Shown here piece by piece: positions 1 through 9,065 of a DNA stretch of 64,000 bases. Position numbers and translations under genes: made by a program. Position 1 is the stretch's first letter. Each line of letters begins with the position of its first letter. The stretch is from Amycolatopsis acidicola (lineage in GTDB: Bacteria > Actinomycetota > Actinomycetes > Mycobacteriales > Pseudonocardiaceae), in NCBI RefSeq assembly GCF_007713735.2, contig NZ_VMNW02000009.1, positions 93,984-157,983 on the forward strand, written 5' to 3'. Under the pieces are notes generated by a model. The model was not told the DNA's origin and searched no databases. It saw only the letters and a program-made list of their open reading frames with translations.

Positions 1-120
1 CGGGAACTGGAGCCGTTTTCCGACCTGCGTGAGGACACGGGATGCTCGGCTCCGTCTACGTCAGGACGCATTCCTCGCCGCGTGGATGGTGCACGCCCGG
101 CTTTCCTTGGGGCTCAAGGC
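1..120. other. Left edge of window, no supportable gene
   Basis: One plus-strand frame stays open from the edge to a TAG at 122-124 and would end 40 codons in, which could be the 3' end of a gene convergent with the PucR gene. Its third-position G/C bias is weak and I recognise nothing in it, so I do not call it. Confidence 0.2.
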
Positions 121-1749
121 TTAGCCACCGTCCGGCGGCGCGACCACCCGCAGCTGCAGCATCGCCGCGAAGCGGGCTTCCGGGTCGTTCAGATCCAGCT
201 GCGCGACCTCCGCCAGCCGCCGCAAGCGGTAGCGGAAGGTGTTGGGGTGCACGTAAAGCGCGGCCGAAGCCGCGTTCACGTCGCCGAACGCGTCGAGCCA
301 CGCGCGCAGCGTCTGCACGAGGTTGGTGTTGTGCCGCGCGTCGTACTCGAACAGGCGCGCCACCGGGCCCGTGGGCCTGTCGCCCCGCGCCGCGACCAGG
401 TCGCGCAGCTCCAGCAACAACGCCTCCACCTGGACGTCCGCCAAGCGCGCGACACGACGGCCCGTACCCGGGCGCAGCACGCGCAGCGTCCGGTCCGCGC
501 TCGCGCGCGCGTCGGCCAGCGCGGACACATCGACGGCGACCGGGCTGACCGCGACGGCCGCGCGCACCCGCTCCCCCACCCGGTCCAGGAACTCCGACGC
601 GATCGCCACCGCCCACTGCTCGCCGTCGTCCTTGCCCTCCACCGGAACGAGCCCGTAAGCGACATCCCCGACGAGGGCCGTCGCCGCGCGCGGGTGCACG
701 GCGGTCAGGTGCATGGCGAGCCCGTCGCTCATCCGCTGCCGTTCGGTCGCGACGCCCGCGTCGCCGAGATCCCCGATGATCACCAACGCCAGCACCACCA
801 CCGGCCTGCCCGACAAACCCAAGCGGGCCATCGCTTCCCGCGCGCCCGTGCCGCCTTCGAGCGCCGTGCTCAGCAACTCGGTCCGCAGCCGGCGCGAGAC
901 GTCCGTGCCTGCCCGGACGCGCAGCATGTGCAGCGCCACGAGCTGCGCCGCGTCGCACAACGCCTGCCCGCGTTCGGCGCTCAACGGCTCGCGCACCGCC
1001 GCCCAGATGGAGCCGAGCACCTCGTCCCCGGCGCGCACGGCGACCGCGACCCGCGGCAGCGTCAGCCCTTCCAACGCCTTCAAGGGATCCACGTACACCA
1101 GCTCGTCGCTGCGGTACAGCTCGCGGAACACGCCCCGGTCGGTCAGCATCCGGAAGAACCGCTCAGGCACCTGCCGCCCGAGGATCGTCTCGACCCGCGA
1201 CCCGTCCGCTTCGTCCTGGCGGCCCGAGAACGCCAGCACCCGCGAGCGCGGATCCTCGATGGTGACGGGCGCGTCGATGAGCGCCGCGATCGCGTTGGCC
1301 ACCGCGAACAGGTCGCCGGAGGGCACCCCGCCGAGCATCTCCGGACCGGCCTGCCCGACGTCGCCTTCCGCCAGCAACGCCCGCAGCATCGCGGCCAGCT
1401 GCGCCCACGACGCGCCGCGCGTAAGCCCGAGCAGCGCGACGCCGGTCTCGTCCACCGCTGTCGCCACCTCGTCCGGCAGCGTCACCGGCGCGCGGACCAC
1501 CAGGCCCGCGGCCTCCTGACGCCCCAGCGATCGCAGCAGCCGCACGATCTCCGCGGGCTCACGCAAGCCCACGCCGAGGACGAGCGCGTGCCGGGGCAGC
1601 ACCGGCTCCTCGAACGGGTCGTGGATCGCGACGCCGCCGACGTCCCCGGTCCGGTCCGGATCGCCGTAGACCAGTTCGAGCAGGGTTTCGCCGAGATCAC
1701 CGAGGACGCGGCCCAGACCGCCGTACCGCGGAGCGCTCACCGGCACCAC
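121..1749 (-). CDS. PucR/CdaR-family transcriptional regulator
   Basis: The 542-residue protein has the PucR layout: a long sensory and GGDEF-like middle part, then a C-terminal helix-turn-helix around the segment ASAALYVHPNTFRYRLRRL near residues 490-515. That HTH_30 signature (HPNTxRYRL) is the best evidence for the family. Family members usually activate genes for using alternative nitrogen sources such as purines, GABA or amino acids. The gene starts 4 bp after the stop of the racemase gene and is the last of ten same-strand genes, so it is probably the local regulator of the peptide/D-amino acid operon. The effector is unknown. The inverted repeat at 14920-14936, upstream of the operon, is a candidate binding site (inference). 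Confidence 0.85.
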   Translation of the reverse strand: MVPVSAPRYGGLGRVLGDLGETLLELVYGDPDRTGDVGGVAIHDPFEEPVLPRHALVLGVGLREPAEIVRLLRSLGRQEAAGLVVRAPVTLPDEVATAVDETGVALLGLTRGASWAQLAAMLRALLAEGDVGQAGPEMLGGVPSGDLFAVANAIAALIDAPVTIEDPRSRVLAFSGRQDEADGSRVETILGRQVPERFFRMLTDRGVFRELYRSDELVYVDPLKALEGLTLPRVAVAVRAGDEVLGSIWAAVREPLSAERGQALCDAAQLVALHMLRVRAGTDVSRRLRTELLSTALEGGTGAREAMARLGLSGRPVVVLALVIIGDLGDAGVATERQRMSDGLAMHLTAVHPRAATALVGDVAYGLVPVEGKDDGEQWAVAIASEFLDRVGERVRAAVAVSPVAVDVSALADARASADRTLRVLRPGTGRRVARLADVQVEALLLELRDLVAARGDRPTGPVARLFEYDARHNTNLVQTLRAWLDAFGDVNAASAALYVHPNTFRYRLRRLAEVAQLDLNDPEARFAAMLQLRVVAPPDGG

Positions 1750-1753
1750 CCTC

Positions 1754-2860
1754 TCAGCAGGACACCCATTCCGTCGCCGTGGTCACCTCGTCCAGCAGCT
1801 CCGGCACCGGCGCGACCCCGATCCCCGGCCCGTCCGGCACCGGCAAGTGCCCGTCGGCCAGCACGAACGGCGCGGTGATGTCCGTCCGATAGTAACGATC
1901 AGACGCCGAGGTATCGCCGGGCAGCGTGAAGCCGGGCAGCGCGGCCAGCGCGACGTTCGCGGCGCGGCCGATGCCGGACTCCAGCATTCCGCCGCACCAC
2001 ACCGGAATCCCGTGCGCCGCGCACACGTCGTGCACGCGCCGCGCCTCCAGATAGCCGCCGACGCGCCCGGGTTTGATGTTCACGATCCGGCAGGCGCCGA
2101 GCGTGATCGCGTCCGCCGCCGACTTCGCCGACACGATCGACTCATCCAGGCAGATCGGCGTCGTCACCTGTTTCGCCAGCTCCGCGTGCCCGAGCACGTC
2201 CTCCTCGTCCAGCGGCTGCTCGATCAGCAGCAGCCCGAACGGGTCGAGCTTCGCGAGATGACGCGCGTCCGCGAGGGTGTAGGCCGTGTTCGCGTCCACC
2301 TGCAGCAGCACGTCGTCGCCGAAGCGCTCGCGCACGGCGCGGACCGGCTCGACGTCCCAGCCGGGCTGGATCTTGAGCTTGATCCGCACGTACCCGGCGT
2401 CGAGGTAGCCGCCGACGCTGTCGAGCAGCTCGCCGATCGAGCCCATGATCCCGACCGACACCCCGCATGGCACGCTGCTCCGCACCGCGCCGAGTTCCCG
2501 CGCCAGCGGGCGGCCTTCGGCGCGCAACTCGGCGTCGAGCACCGCCATTTCCAGCGCCGCCTTGGCCATCCGGTGTCCCTTGAACGGCGCCAGCACCGTG
2601 CCGACGGCGTTCGCGTCGACGCGCTCGGCCGCCGCGAGCGCGGGCACCAGGAACCGCCGCAGCACGTCGGCGGCGCCGTCCACGTACTCCGGCGAGTACA
2701 GCGGATCCGGCAGCGTGCCGCACTCGCCCCAGCCCTCGGCGTCGTCCGTTTCCACGCGCAACAACAGGATGTCCCGGGTGTACTGGGTGCCGAACGACGT
2801 CCGGAACGGGGCCACCAAAGGCATTTCGATCCGCCGAAGCTCCACTCCGGACAGTTTCAC
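1754..2860 (-). CDS. N-succinyl/N-acylamino acid racemase (OSBS/NSAR family, enolase superfamily)
   Basis: A GTG start at 2860 gives 368 residues, the length I recall for the Amycolatopsis N-acylamino acid racemase, which this protein resembles along its whole length. The active-site set falls at the expected positions: Lys161-x-Lys163 in RIKLK, metal ligands Asp189, Glu214 and Asp239, and Lys263 in NIKPG. A strong AAGGAGG ribosome site precedes the start, which overlaps the stop of the GNAT gene as GTGA. Enzymes of this family interconvert D- and L-N-succinyl (or N-acyl) amino acids and often also show o-succinylbenzoate synthase activity. The flanking GNAT and M20 genes argue for the amino-acid role rather than menaquinone synthesis; the OSBS role cannot be excluded. 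Confidence 0.92.
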   Translation of the reverse strand: MKLSGVELRRIEMPLVAPFRTSFGTQYTRDILLLRVETDDAEGWGECGTLPDPLYSPEYVDGAADVLRRFLVPALAAAERVDANAVGTVLAPFKGHRMAKAALEMAVLDAELRAEGRPLARELGAVRSSVPCGVSVGIMGSIGELLDSVGGYLDAGYVRIKLKIQPGWDVEPVRAVRERFGDDVLLQVDANTAYTLADARHLAKLDPFGLLLIEQPLDEEDVLGHAELAKQVTTPICLDESIVSAKSAADAITLGACRIVNIKPGRVGGYLEARRVHDVCAAHGIPVWCGGMLESGIGRAANVALAALPGFTLPGDTSASDRYYRTDITAPFVLADGHLPVPDGPGIGVAPVPELLDEVTTATEWVSC

Positions 2861-3711
2861 CGCTCGTCCTCCTTCGTCCCGCGGGTGACCACGTACCACC
2901 CGGCCCTGTCGAATCCCTTGATGCGCGCGCCTTCCGCGAGCAGGCTGCCGAGCGTCTCCCGGACCGCGAGCCGCCATTGCCCGGCCGTCGTGGGATCGGC
3001 CCGCCGCAGCGTTTCGATGTCCCGCGGCACCGCGACCAGCAGTGTGTCCCCGGCGAGGCTTCCACGAACCGGGCCGCCGTCCGCGCGGTCCAGCGCGACG
3101 ACGGCGCCCCGGCACAGTTCGGCGTCGGCGTGCACCAGATGCGGGGTACCCGCGCAGGCCGCCGTCACCTCGGGCGCGGAGATCGGCCAGTGCACGAGCA
3201 GGCGGTCGGTCTCGTCGGTGCCGTTGATGTTGTCGCGCATGCCGCCGTAGAAGTTGGGCAGGTACTCGGCGGCGACGGCCGCGAGCTTGCCGAGGTTGAA
3301 GTAGGCGTTGCGCGCGACCAGCGGGTCGAACGTCCACTCGATCACCGAGATCCCGCGCGGCAACGCCCAAGCGCGCTGGTGCAGCTTCAACGCGAGCCCG
3401 ACGTGCCGCCCCGCCATCGACGGCGAAACCCCGGCGATGTGGCTGTGCATGACTTCGCCCGCCGGGGTACCGAAAAACCCGACGCACGCGCCGACGAGCT
3501 CGTCACCCGCGTAGGCCCCGCCGACGTAGTTGCCCGCCTTGGTCAGCGCCCGCATGAGTTCCGTGGTCACCGGCGGGTTCGCCGGGTCCGGGCGCCAGAT
3601 CACGTCGAACAGCCGGTACACCGCTTCGAGTTCGGCCAGTTCGGCGACCTCGCGCAGGCGCACTCCCGCCGCGACGGCCGCCTTCGCCGCCGCTTCCTCC
3701 GGACTGGTCAT
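2857..3711 (-). CDS. GNAT-family acyltransferase (predicted amino acid N-succinyltransferase)
   Basis: This 284-residue protein has the predicted-GNAT (COG3375-like) pattern: an N-terminal segment around LFDVIWRPD, a central GACVGFFG strand, then HSHIAGVSPSMAGRHVGLALK forming the acyl-CoA-binding region, and a conserved WTFDPLVARNAYFNLGKL segment. ATG at 3711 overlaps the M20 stop as ATGA. In Geobacillus kaustophilus a homologous acyltransferase, encoded with an NSAR and an M20 hydrolase, N-succinylates D-amino acids from succinyl-CoA. The same three families are adjacent here, so I assign the same role by context. The substrate amino acids are not predictable. Confidence 0.8.
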   Translation of the reverse strand: MTSPEEAAAKAAVAAGVRLREVAELAELEAVYRLFDVIWRPDPANPPVTTELMRALTKAGNYVGGAYAGDELVGACVGFFGTPAGEVMHSHIAGVSPSMAGRHVGLALKLHQRAWALPRGISVIEWTFDPLVARNAYFNLGKLAAVAAEYLPNFYGGMRDNINGTDETDRLLVHWPISAPEVTAACAGTPHLVHADAELCRGAVVALDRADGGPVRGSLAGDTLLVAVPRDIETLRRADPTTAGQWRLAVRETLGSLLAEGARIKGFDRAGWYVVTRGTKEDER

Positions 3712-4823
3712 GACCGCCGCGCAGTGGCCAGCAGGTCGGCGACCAGTTCCGACAGCAGCAGGGTCCGCCCCGGCAGTTCGCCGACCAGCACGTGCTCGGT
3801 TTCGGCGTGCGCGCCGCCGCCGACCGCGCCGAGCCCGTCGAGGGTCGGCGTGCCGATCCCGGCGGTCAGGTTGCCGTCGGACGCTCCGCCGACCGCCGCC
3901 GACGTCAGTGGCGCAAGGCCCAGCCGGGCCGCGATCCCCTGGGCGCGCTCGAACAACGCCCGCGAGGACCGTGCCTCCAGCGGCGGGCGGTTCGGACCAC
4001 CGAGCACCTCCACCCCCGCACCCTCCACAGTGGATTCCAACGCGCGCATCTCCTTGTCCACCCTGTCCTGTTCGCCGGCGTCCCGGACGCGGACGTCCAC
4101 CGCGAACTCCCCCGAAGCCGGCACCGTGTTCGTCGTGGTCCCGGCCGAGAGCAGGGTCGGAGTGACCGTGGTGCCGCGCGCCGCGTCCCCCAGGCGCGCG
4201 ACCGCGAGGACCTGGTGCGCCAGCTCGATCGTCGCGTTGACGCCCCGCTCGGGTTCGAGCCCCGCGTGCGCCGCGCGCCCGGTCGCCTGAACTCGGTACA
4301 GGGACACACCTTTGCGCTCCGTCTTGAGCGCGCCGCCGTCCGCGGAGGCTTCGAGCACGAGCGCCGCGTCGCAGCCCGCAGCCTCGTCCTCGATGAGCTG
4401 CCGCGAGCTGGGTGAGCCGAGTTCTTCGTCGCCCGTGACGAGGATCGTGACACCCTCGCGATCGGTGAGCGCTGCGACGGCGTGGAACGCCATGACGAGC
4501 CCGGCCTTCATATCGAAACACCCCGGCCCGCGTAGCACGCCATCGTCCACTGTGTACGGGTGCGTCGCGAGGGAACCCAAGGGCCACACGGTGTCGTGGT
4601 GCCCGAGCACCAGCACTCGCGCAGGACCGGAGCCGAACCGCCAGCGCAGATGCGTCCGTCCCGCCAGGACGATCCGTTCCGGCGGAACGCCGAGGTGCCG
4701 CGAGCCCACCCGTGCCACGACGTCCGCGCTCGCCGCCACGGCCGCCAGATCCGACGACGGTGATTCGCAGGTGACCAGCCGCTCGATATCGGCGAGCAGC
4801 CCGGGCAGGGACGGTGCGGCCAC
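3708..4823 (-). CDS. M20-family metallohydrolase (predicted N-succinyl-L-amino acid hydrolase)
   Basis: The 371-residue protein shows the M20/carboxypeptidase G2-type metal site: GHHDTV (His75, Asp77), the bridging Asp106 in FDMKAG, and the general base and zinc ligand Glu135/Glu136 in GDEELGS. The lid domain follows at roughly residues 180-285. Start is GTG at 4823, one base after the stop of the peptidase fusion gene. Next to a GNAT acyltransferase and an NSAR racemase it is best read as the hydrolase that releases free L-amino acid and succinate and so makes the route irreversible. A plain dipeptidase or glutamate carboxypeptidase function is the main alternative. Confidence 0.83.
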   Translation of the reverse strand: MAAPSLPGLLADIERLVTCESPSSDLAAVAASADVVARVGSRHLGVPPERIVLAGRTHLRWRFGSGPARVLVLGHHDTVWPLGSLATHPYTVDDGVLRGPGCFDMKAGLVMAFHAVAALTDREGVTILVTGDEELGSPSSRQLIEDEAAGCDAALVLEASADGGALKTERKGVSLYRVQATGRAAHAGLEPERGVNATIELAHQVLAVARLGDAARGTTVTPTLLSAGTTTNTVPASGEFAVDVRVRDAGEQDRVDKEMRALESTVEGAGVEVLGGPNRPPLEARSSRALFERAQGIAARLGLAPLTSAAVGGASDGNLTAGIGTPTLDGLGAVGGGAHAETEHVLVGELPGRTLLLSELVADLLATARRS

Positions 4824-4824
4824 G

Positions 4825-7800
4825 TCACACCACCTTCGGCGTGGCGCGGACGCCGTGGTGCACGTACTGCTCGCCGGTCGGCAGGGAGTAGAACGTCACC
4901 GGCATCCAGTCCGCCAGCTGCGGAACCCAGACCACGAACAGGTTTTCCGACACCGCGACGAGTTCGTACTCCTCCACCGGGTCCGGGACGAGCTCCGCGA
5001 GCGGGCCGGTGACCGTGGTCCGCAGCTTCGGCTTGCCGTCGTCGGTGAACACCTCGATGCGGGTGCTCGCGCGCTCGTAGGTGCCCAGGTGCGGGCTGAT
5101 GTCGACGGAAACCGGTTCGGCGGGCGGGGAAAGCGGGCGCGGAACGGCGACCTCGGCCAGCTCGGCGAAGATCTCCCGGTACAGATCTTCATACAGGCCA
5201 CGGGAATTGCCGCCGTTGGTGAGCAGCGTGACGGCGAGCCCTTCGCTGGGCAGCAGGCGCAGGAACGCCGCCTGCCCGATGGTGTTGCCGTCGTGCCCGA
5301 TGACGAGCCGGCCGTCCCAGTCGAGCCGGAACCAGCCGAGCCCCCACGACTGCGCGAGGCTGTGCTTGTCCGGCAGGTCGACCTGTTTCGCCGCCATCGC
5401 CGAGGCGCTCGCCTCGCTCAGCACGCGGGTCCCGTCCGCGGCGAGGCCGCCGGTGAGGTGCATCCGCGCGAACGCCAGCACGTCGGCGGGAGTCGAGTCG
5501 ATCAGCCCGGCGGGCCCGGCCGAACGCGCGAGTGTCCACACGGGAGCCTTGACCGGCTCCGGCGCGCCCACATGTCCCACCGCCGCGCGGAACATCAGCG
5601 CTTCCTCGGGCAGCGTGACCGTGTGGTCCAGGCCCAGTGGCGTGCACAGCCGCTCCCGCAACGCGGCGTCCCAGGTCTTGCCGGTGATCTTCTCGATCAC
5701 CCTGCCCGCCAGGGAAAAACCGGAGTTGCAGTAGGACCAGGTGGCGCCGAGGGGATGGTTCTGCGCCACCTCGTCCAGGAGCGCGACGTACTTCTCCAGG
5801 CAGTCGTCGCCGCGCCCGGTGTCGGTGAACACGTCGCCGTCGATGCCGCTGGTGTGCGTGAGCAGGTGGCGCATCGTCACGCGCTTCGCCACGTCCGGCT
5901 CGGCCAGTGTCAGCTCCGGGAGCACGTCGGCCACCGGCGCGTCGAGGTCCAGCAGGCCCTCGTCGACGAGCTGCAGGACGACGGTCGTGGTCCAGACCTT
6001 CGAGATGGAGCCGATCTGGAACAGCGAGTCCGTGGTCGCCTCGACGCCGGTGTCCACATTGAGCACCCCGTGCGCGGCGTCCACGAGCTCGTCCTCGGTG
6101 CCCACGCGCAGGATTCCCAGCGCCGCGCCGGGAACGTGGTGTTTCCCGGCGAGGACGTCGAGGCGGTGCTGCCAGTGCGCGGCGTCCAGCGGGGGCCGGC
6201 GGCCGGGCGTGTACCGCTCGACCCAGTCCACGAGGCGGCGGTTGTAGTCGAGCCGGTGCGACGGGCGGCCGGTCAGGACGAACGCGTGCGGCCCCTCCGG
6301 ATAGAGCACGAGCCGGGTCGGCACGCCTCGTGACCGCAGCGCCATGTGCCACTGCTGCGCCTGCCCGACCGGGCAGAGCAGGTCGCCGCCGCCGTGCAGG
6401 ATCAGCGTCGGCGTCCGGACCTGGTCGACCTTCGCCAGTGGCGACATCTCCGCGTACTCCCCGGGGTTCGCCCACGGGAGCGCGCCGAGTTCGTGCGCCG
6501 CAAGGAAATGCCCCTCGTCGGAGGTGCCGGCCATGCTGGTGAGGTCGGTGACGACGCCTCCGGCGACGGCGGCGGCGAAGCGGCTGTCGCGGCTGGTGAG
6601 GAAGCACGTCATGAAGCCGCCGTAGCTGTAACCGGTGAGGGCGAGGCGCTCCGGGTCCGCGATGCCGTCGGCGACGAGTTCGTCCAGCGGCTCCAGGAAG
6701 TCCTGGGCGTCGGAGGTGCCCCAGCCGCCTTGCACCGCGGTGAAGAACTCCTCGCCGTAGCCGTCGCTGCCGCGCGGGTTCAGCAGCAGCACCGTCCAGC
6801 CGCGCCCGACGAGTTCCTGGTGGTAGAAGTGCATTTCGTCGGTGCTGCCCGTCCACGCGTTGTGCGGACCGCCGTGCACGTCGAGCAGCAGCGGCGAAGG
6901 CCCGGTCACCGCCGGGTCACGCAGCAGCCAGCCGTGCACCACGGTGCCGTCCGAGATCGTGAACTCCCGCTCCTGCGGCTGGAACAGCTCCAGCTCCGCG
7001 GGGCTGTGTCCGGTTAGGACGGTCTCGGTGCCCGTCTCCAGGTCGAGCACGGCGATCTCGCCGTAGGAGGCCGGCGTGGTGCGCACGACCGCGGCCGTGC
7101 TCCCCGCGACCGCCAGCCCGGCCACGGTCCACCCGGCGCCCGTGAGCAGGGGGCGCGGCGTGCCACCGTCGACGGGCACCGAGTAGAGGTGGGTGGCGCC
7201 GCGGTCGCGCACGCAGAACAGCGCGCTGCGGCCCTCGTCGGCGAGCCGCGGCCACGCACCCGGGTACGCCGGACCGCCGGGCATCACGTTGCGGTCCAGC
7301 GGCGCGGCGAGGTTCACGGGCTCGCCCCCGTCGAGCGGCACGCGCAGCAGCCCGGCGATCCCGTCCGGCCCGTCGGCGTGCCCGACGACGAGCAGCGCGG
7401 ACCCGTCCGCCGTCCAGGTAACGGCCATGCCCACACCCGTCGCGAGGCCGGTTTCCTTCGGCTCCGCAAGAGGATCCGTCACATCGAGGACGTGCACGGG
7501 GACGCGCACGGCGAGGTCGCGGTCCGGGCTCGTCGCGGCGGCGAAGGCGAGCTTGGTGCCGTCCGGCGACCAGGCCGGGTCCCCGGCGTTCCAGTCGCCA
7601 TCGGTGACCCGGCGGCAGTCACCACTCGCCACGTCCAGCACGTGCACGTGCGCCCGGATTCCGCGTAGCACACCGGATCCGTCCGCGTGGTAGTCGAGCC
7701 GGTCCGCCACGATGGGGGCGTGTCCGGCGGGCCCGCCGTCGAGGTCGGTAGCCGCCGTGAACGCGATCTTCGTCCCGTCCGGGCTCCACGCCGGTTTGCC

Positions 7801-8127
7801 CGCACCCAGCGGCAAGCTCGTCAGGCTCTCGGCCTCGCCGCCGTCCGTGGGCAGCAGCCAGATCTGCGGCGCGCCTTCCTTCGCGCGCAGGAAGGCGATG
7901 CGCGTGCCGTCAGGCGAGAACGCCGGGGCGCTGTCCGCGCGGCCGTGCGTCAGCGGGCGCGGTTTCCCCTCCCGGACGCCGACGCGCCACAGGCCGCGCA
8001 CGTTCTCGTCCGCCTCGGCGTCACTCCCCCGCAGCACGTAGACCACGGTGTCGCCGGAGGGCGAGAGCGCGGGCTCCTCGGGGATCGTCAGGGCGGTCAG
8101 GTCCGTGATGCGCTGACGTCGGGTCAC
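4825..8127 (-). CDS. S9-family serine peptidase fused to a beta-lactamase-fold (DD-peptidase-like) domain
   Basis: GTG at 8127 with AAGGAG upstream gives 1,100 residues. Residues 1-390 form a WD40-like propeller with repeated SPDGTxxAF blades. Residues 390-645 are a prolyl-oligopeptidase-type hydrolase with nucleophile Ser501 (GYSYGGF), Asp582 (GGGDLLCP) and His614 (EGPHAF). From about 655 a second, complete serine hydrolase follows: Ser707-x-x-Lys710 (SISK), Tyr799-Cys-Asn801 and a late HDGN box, as in class C beta-lactamase, DD-peptidase or D-aminopeptidase folds, ending in a beta domain. No signal peptide is visible, so it should be cytoplasmic and act on imported peptides. The C-terminal half resembles the stand-alone hydrolase at 13511-14896. 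The two active sites in one chain suggest sequential cleavage of peptides, including D-residue bonds (inference). Confidence 0.9.
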   Translation of the reverse strand: MTRRQRITDLTALTIPEEPALSPSGDTVVYVLRGSDAEADENVRGLWRVGVREGKPRPLTHGRADSAPAFSPDGTRIAFLRAKEGAPQIWLLPTDGGEAESLTSLPLGAGKPAWSPDGTKIAFTAATDLDGGPAGHAPIVADRLDYHADGSGVLRGIRAHVHVLDVASGDCRRVTDGDWNAGDPAWSPDGTKLAFAAATSPDRDLAVRVPVHVLDVTDPLAEPKETGLATGVGMAVTWTADGSALLVVGHADGPDGIAGLLRVPLDGGEPVNLAAPLDRNVMPGGPAYPGAWPRLADEGRSALFCVRDRGATHLYSVPVDGGTPRPLLTGAGWTVAGLAVAGSTAAVVRTTPASYGEIAVLDLETGTETVLTGHSPAELELFQPQEREFTISDGTVVHGWLLRDPAVTGPSPLLLDVHGGPHNAWTGSTDEMHFYHQELVGRGWTVLLLNPRGSDGYGEEFFTAVQGGWGTSDAQDFLEPLDELVADGIADPERLALTGYSYGGFMTCFLTSRDSRFAAAVAGGVVTDLTSMAGTSDEGHFLAAHELGALPWANPGEYAEMSPLAKVDQVRTPTLILHGGGDLLCPVGQAQQWHMALRSRGVPTRLVLYPEGPHAFVLTGRPSHRLDYNRRLVDWVERYTPGRRPPLDAAHWQHRLDVLAGKHHVPGAALGILRVGTEDELVDAAHGVLNVDTGVEATTDSLFQIGSISKVWTTTVVLQLVDEGLLDLDAPVADVLPELTLAEPDVAKRVTMRHLLTHTSGIDGDVFTDTGRGDDCLEKYVALLDEVAQNHPLGATWSYCNSGFSLAGRVIEKITGKTWDAALRERLCTPLGLDHTVTLPEEALMFRAAVGHVGAPEPVKAPVWTLARSAGPAGLIDSTPADVLAFARMHLTGGLAADGTRVLSEASASAMAAKQVDLPDKHSLAQSWGLGWFRLDWDGRLVIGHDGNTIGQAAFLRLLPSEGLAVTLLTNGGNSRGLYEDLYREIFAELAEVAVPRPLSPPAEPVSVDISPHLGTYERASTRIEVFTDDGKPKLRTTVTGPLAELVPDPVEEYELVAVSENLFVVWVPQLADWMPVTFYSLPTGEQYVHHGVRATPKVV

Positions 8128-9065
8128 CGGCTTCTCCTTGTGTGCGCGAGGGTTGTGGATGCGGCGAAGTGGCAGGCCGTCTCGTGCCGGTGCCCTTCGG
8201 GGGACGGCTCGGTGTCCCGGCAGACGCCGCGGTCGCCGAGTACGAGCGGGCCGGCCGGGCAACGCGGGTGGAACCGGCAGCCGGACGGCGGATGGTGCGG
8301 GTCGGCGGGCTCGGCGTCGGCGACAGCGTCCACTTCGGACAGTGTCTCGGCGCCCGCCGCCGCGAGGAGTTCCCGGGTGTACGGGTGCTGCGGGTCGGTC
8401 AGGATCTCGTCCGCCGGGCCCTGTTCGACGATCCGGCCCAGGTACATCACCGCGAGGAAATCGCTGACGTAGCGGACCACGGCGAGGTCGTGCGAGATGA
8501 ACAGCATCGACAGGCGCGTGCGGCGCTGCAGGTCCCGCACCAGGTTCAGCACCGTGCCCTGCACGGAGACGTCGAGCGCGGAGGTGATCTCGTCGGCGAT
8601 GATCACCTCCGGCCGCGCGGCGAGCGCGCGGGCCAGCGCCACCCGCTGGCGTTGCCCGCCGGACAGCTGGGCGGGCAGCATCGCGGCGCGGTCCGCGGGG
8701 AGGCCGACCTGCTCCAGCAGCCGCCCGACTTCCCCGCCGCGGTCCTTGCTGCCCCGGGGAAACGCCTCCGCGATCGAGGCGCCGATCGTCATCCGCGGGT
8801 CCAGCGCGGAGTACGGGTCCTGGAACACCAGCTGCACCGGGCCGGGGCTGCGGACCGGGCTCCCGTCGGCCAGGATCCGGCCGCCGGTCACCGGGGCCAG
8901 GCCGACCGCGGCGCGCGCCAGCGTCGACTTCCCGGAGCCGGATTCGCCGACGAGGCCGACGATCGCGCCATCGGGCACCGTGAGGTCCACCCCGTCGACG
9001 GCGGTCAGCCCGCGCCGGCGCGTGCCGTAGCGGACGGAGACGCGTTCGAAACGCAGTTCGCTCAT
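8124..9065 (-). CDS. Oligopeptide ABC transporter ATPase (OppF/DppF type)
   Basis: The 313-residue nucleotide-binding subunit has Walker A GESGSGKST near residue 40, the signature LSGGQRQRVALARAL, Walker B VIIADE, and the H-loop SHDLAV. The C-terminal oligopeptide/dipeptide extension carries the cysteine motif CRFHPRCP. ATG at 9065 overlaps the preceding stop (ATGA), and its own stop overlaps the GTG of the peptidase fusion. It should pair with the ATPase half of the fused protein at 9062-10936 to drive uptake through the two permease domains. Confidence 0.92.
   Translation of the reverse strand: MSELRFERVSVRYGTRRRGLTAVDGVDLTVPDGAIVGLVGESGSGKSTLARAAVGLAPVTGGRILADGSPVRSPGPVQLVFQDPYSALDPRMTIGASIAEAFPRGSKDRGGEVGRLLEQVGLPADRAAMLPAQLSGGQRQRVALARALAARPEVIIADEITSALDVSVQGTVLNLVRDLQRRTRLSMLFISHDLAVVRYVSDFLAVMYLGRIVEQGPADEILTDPQHPYTRELLAAAGAETLSEVDAVADAEPADPHHPPSGCRFHPRCPAGPLVLGDRGVCRDTEPSPEGHRHETACHFAASTTLAHTRRSR

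Noticed and set aside
4312..6333. Long plus-strand frame opposite the M20 and S9 fusion genes
   Set aside because: Composition is typical of an antisense shadow and no motif is present; the minus strand carries full catalytic motifs.
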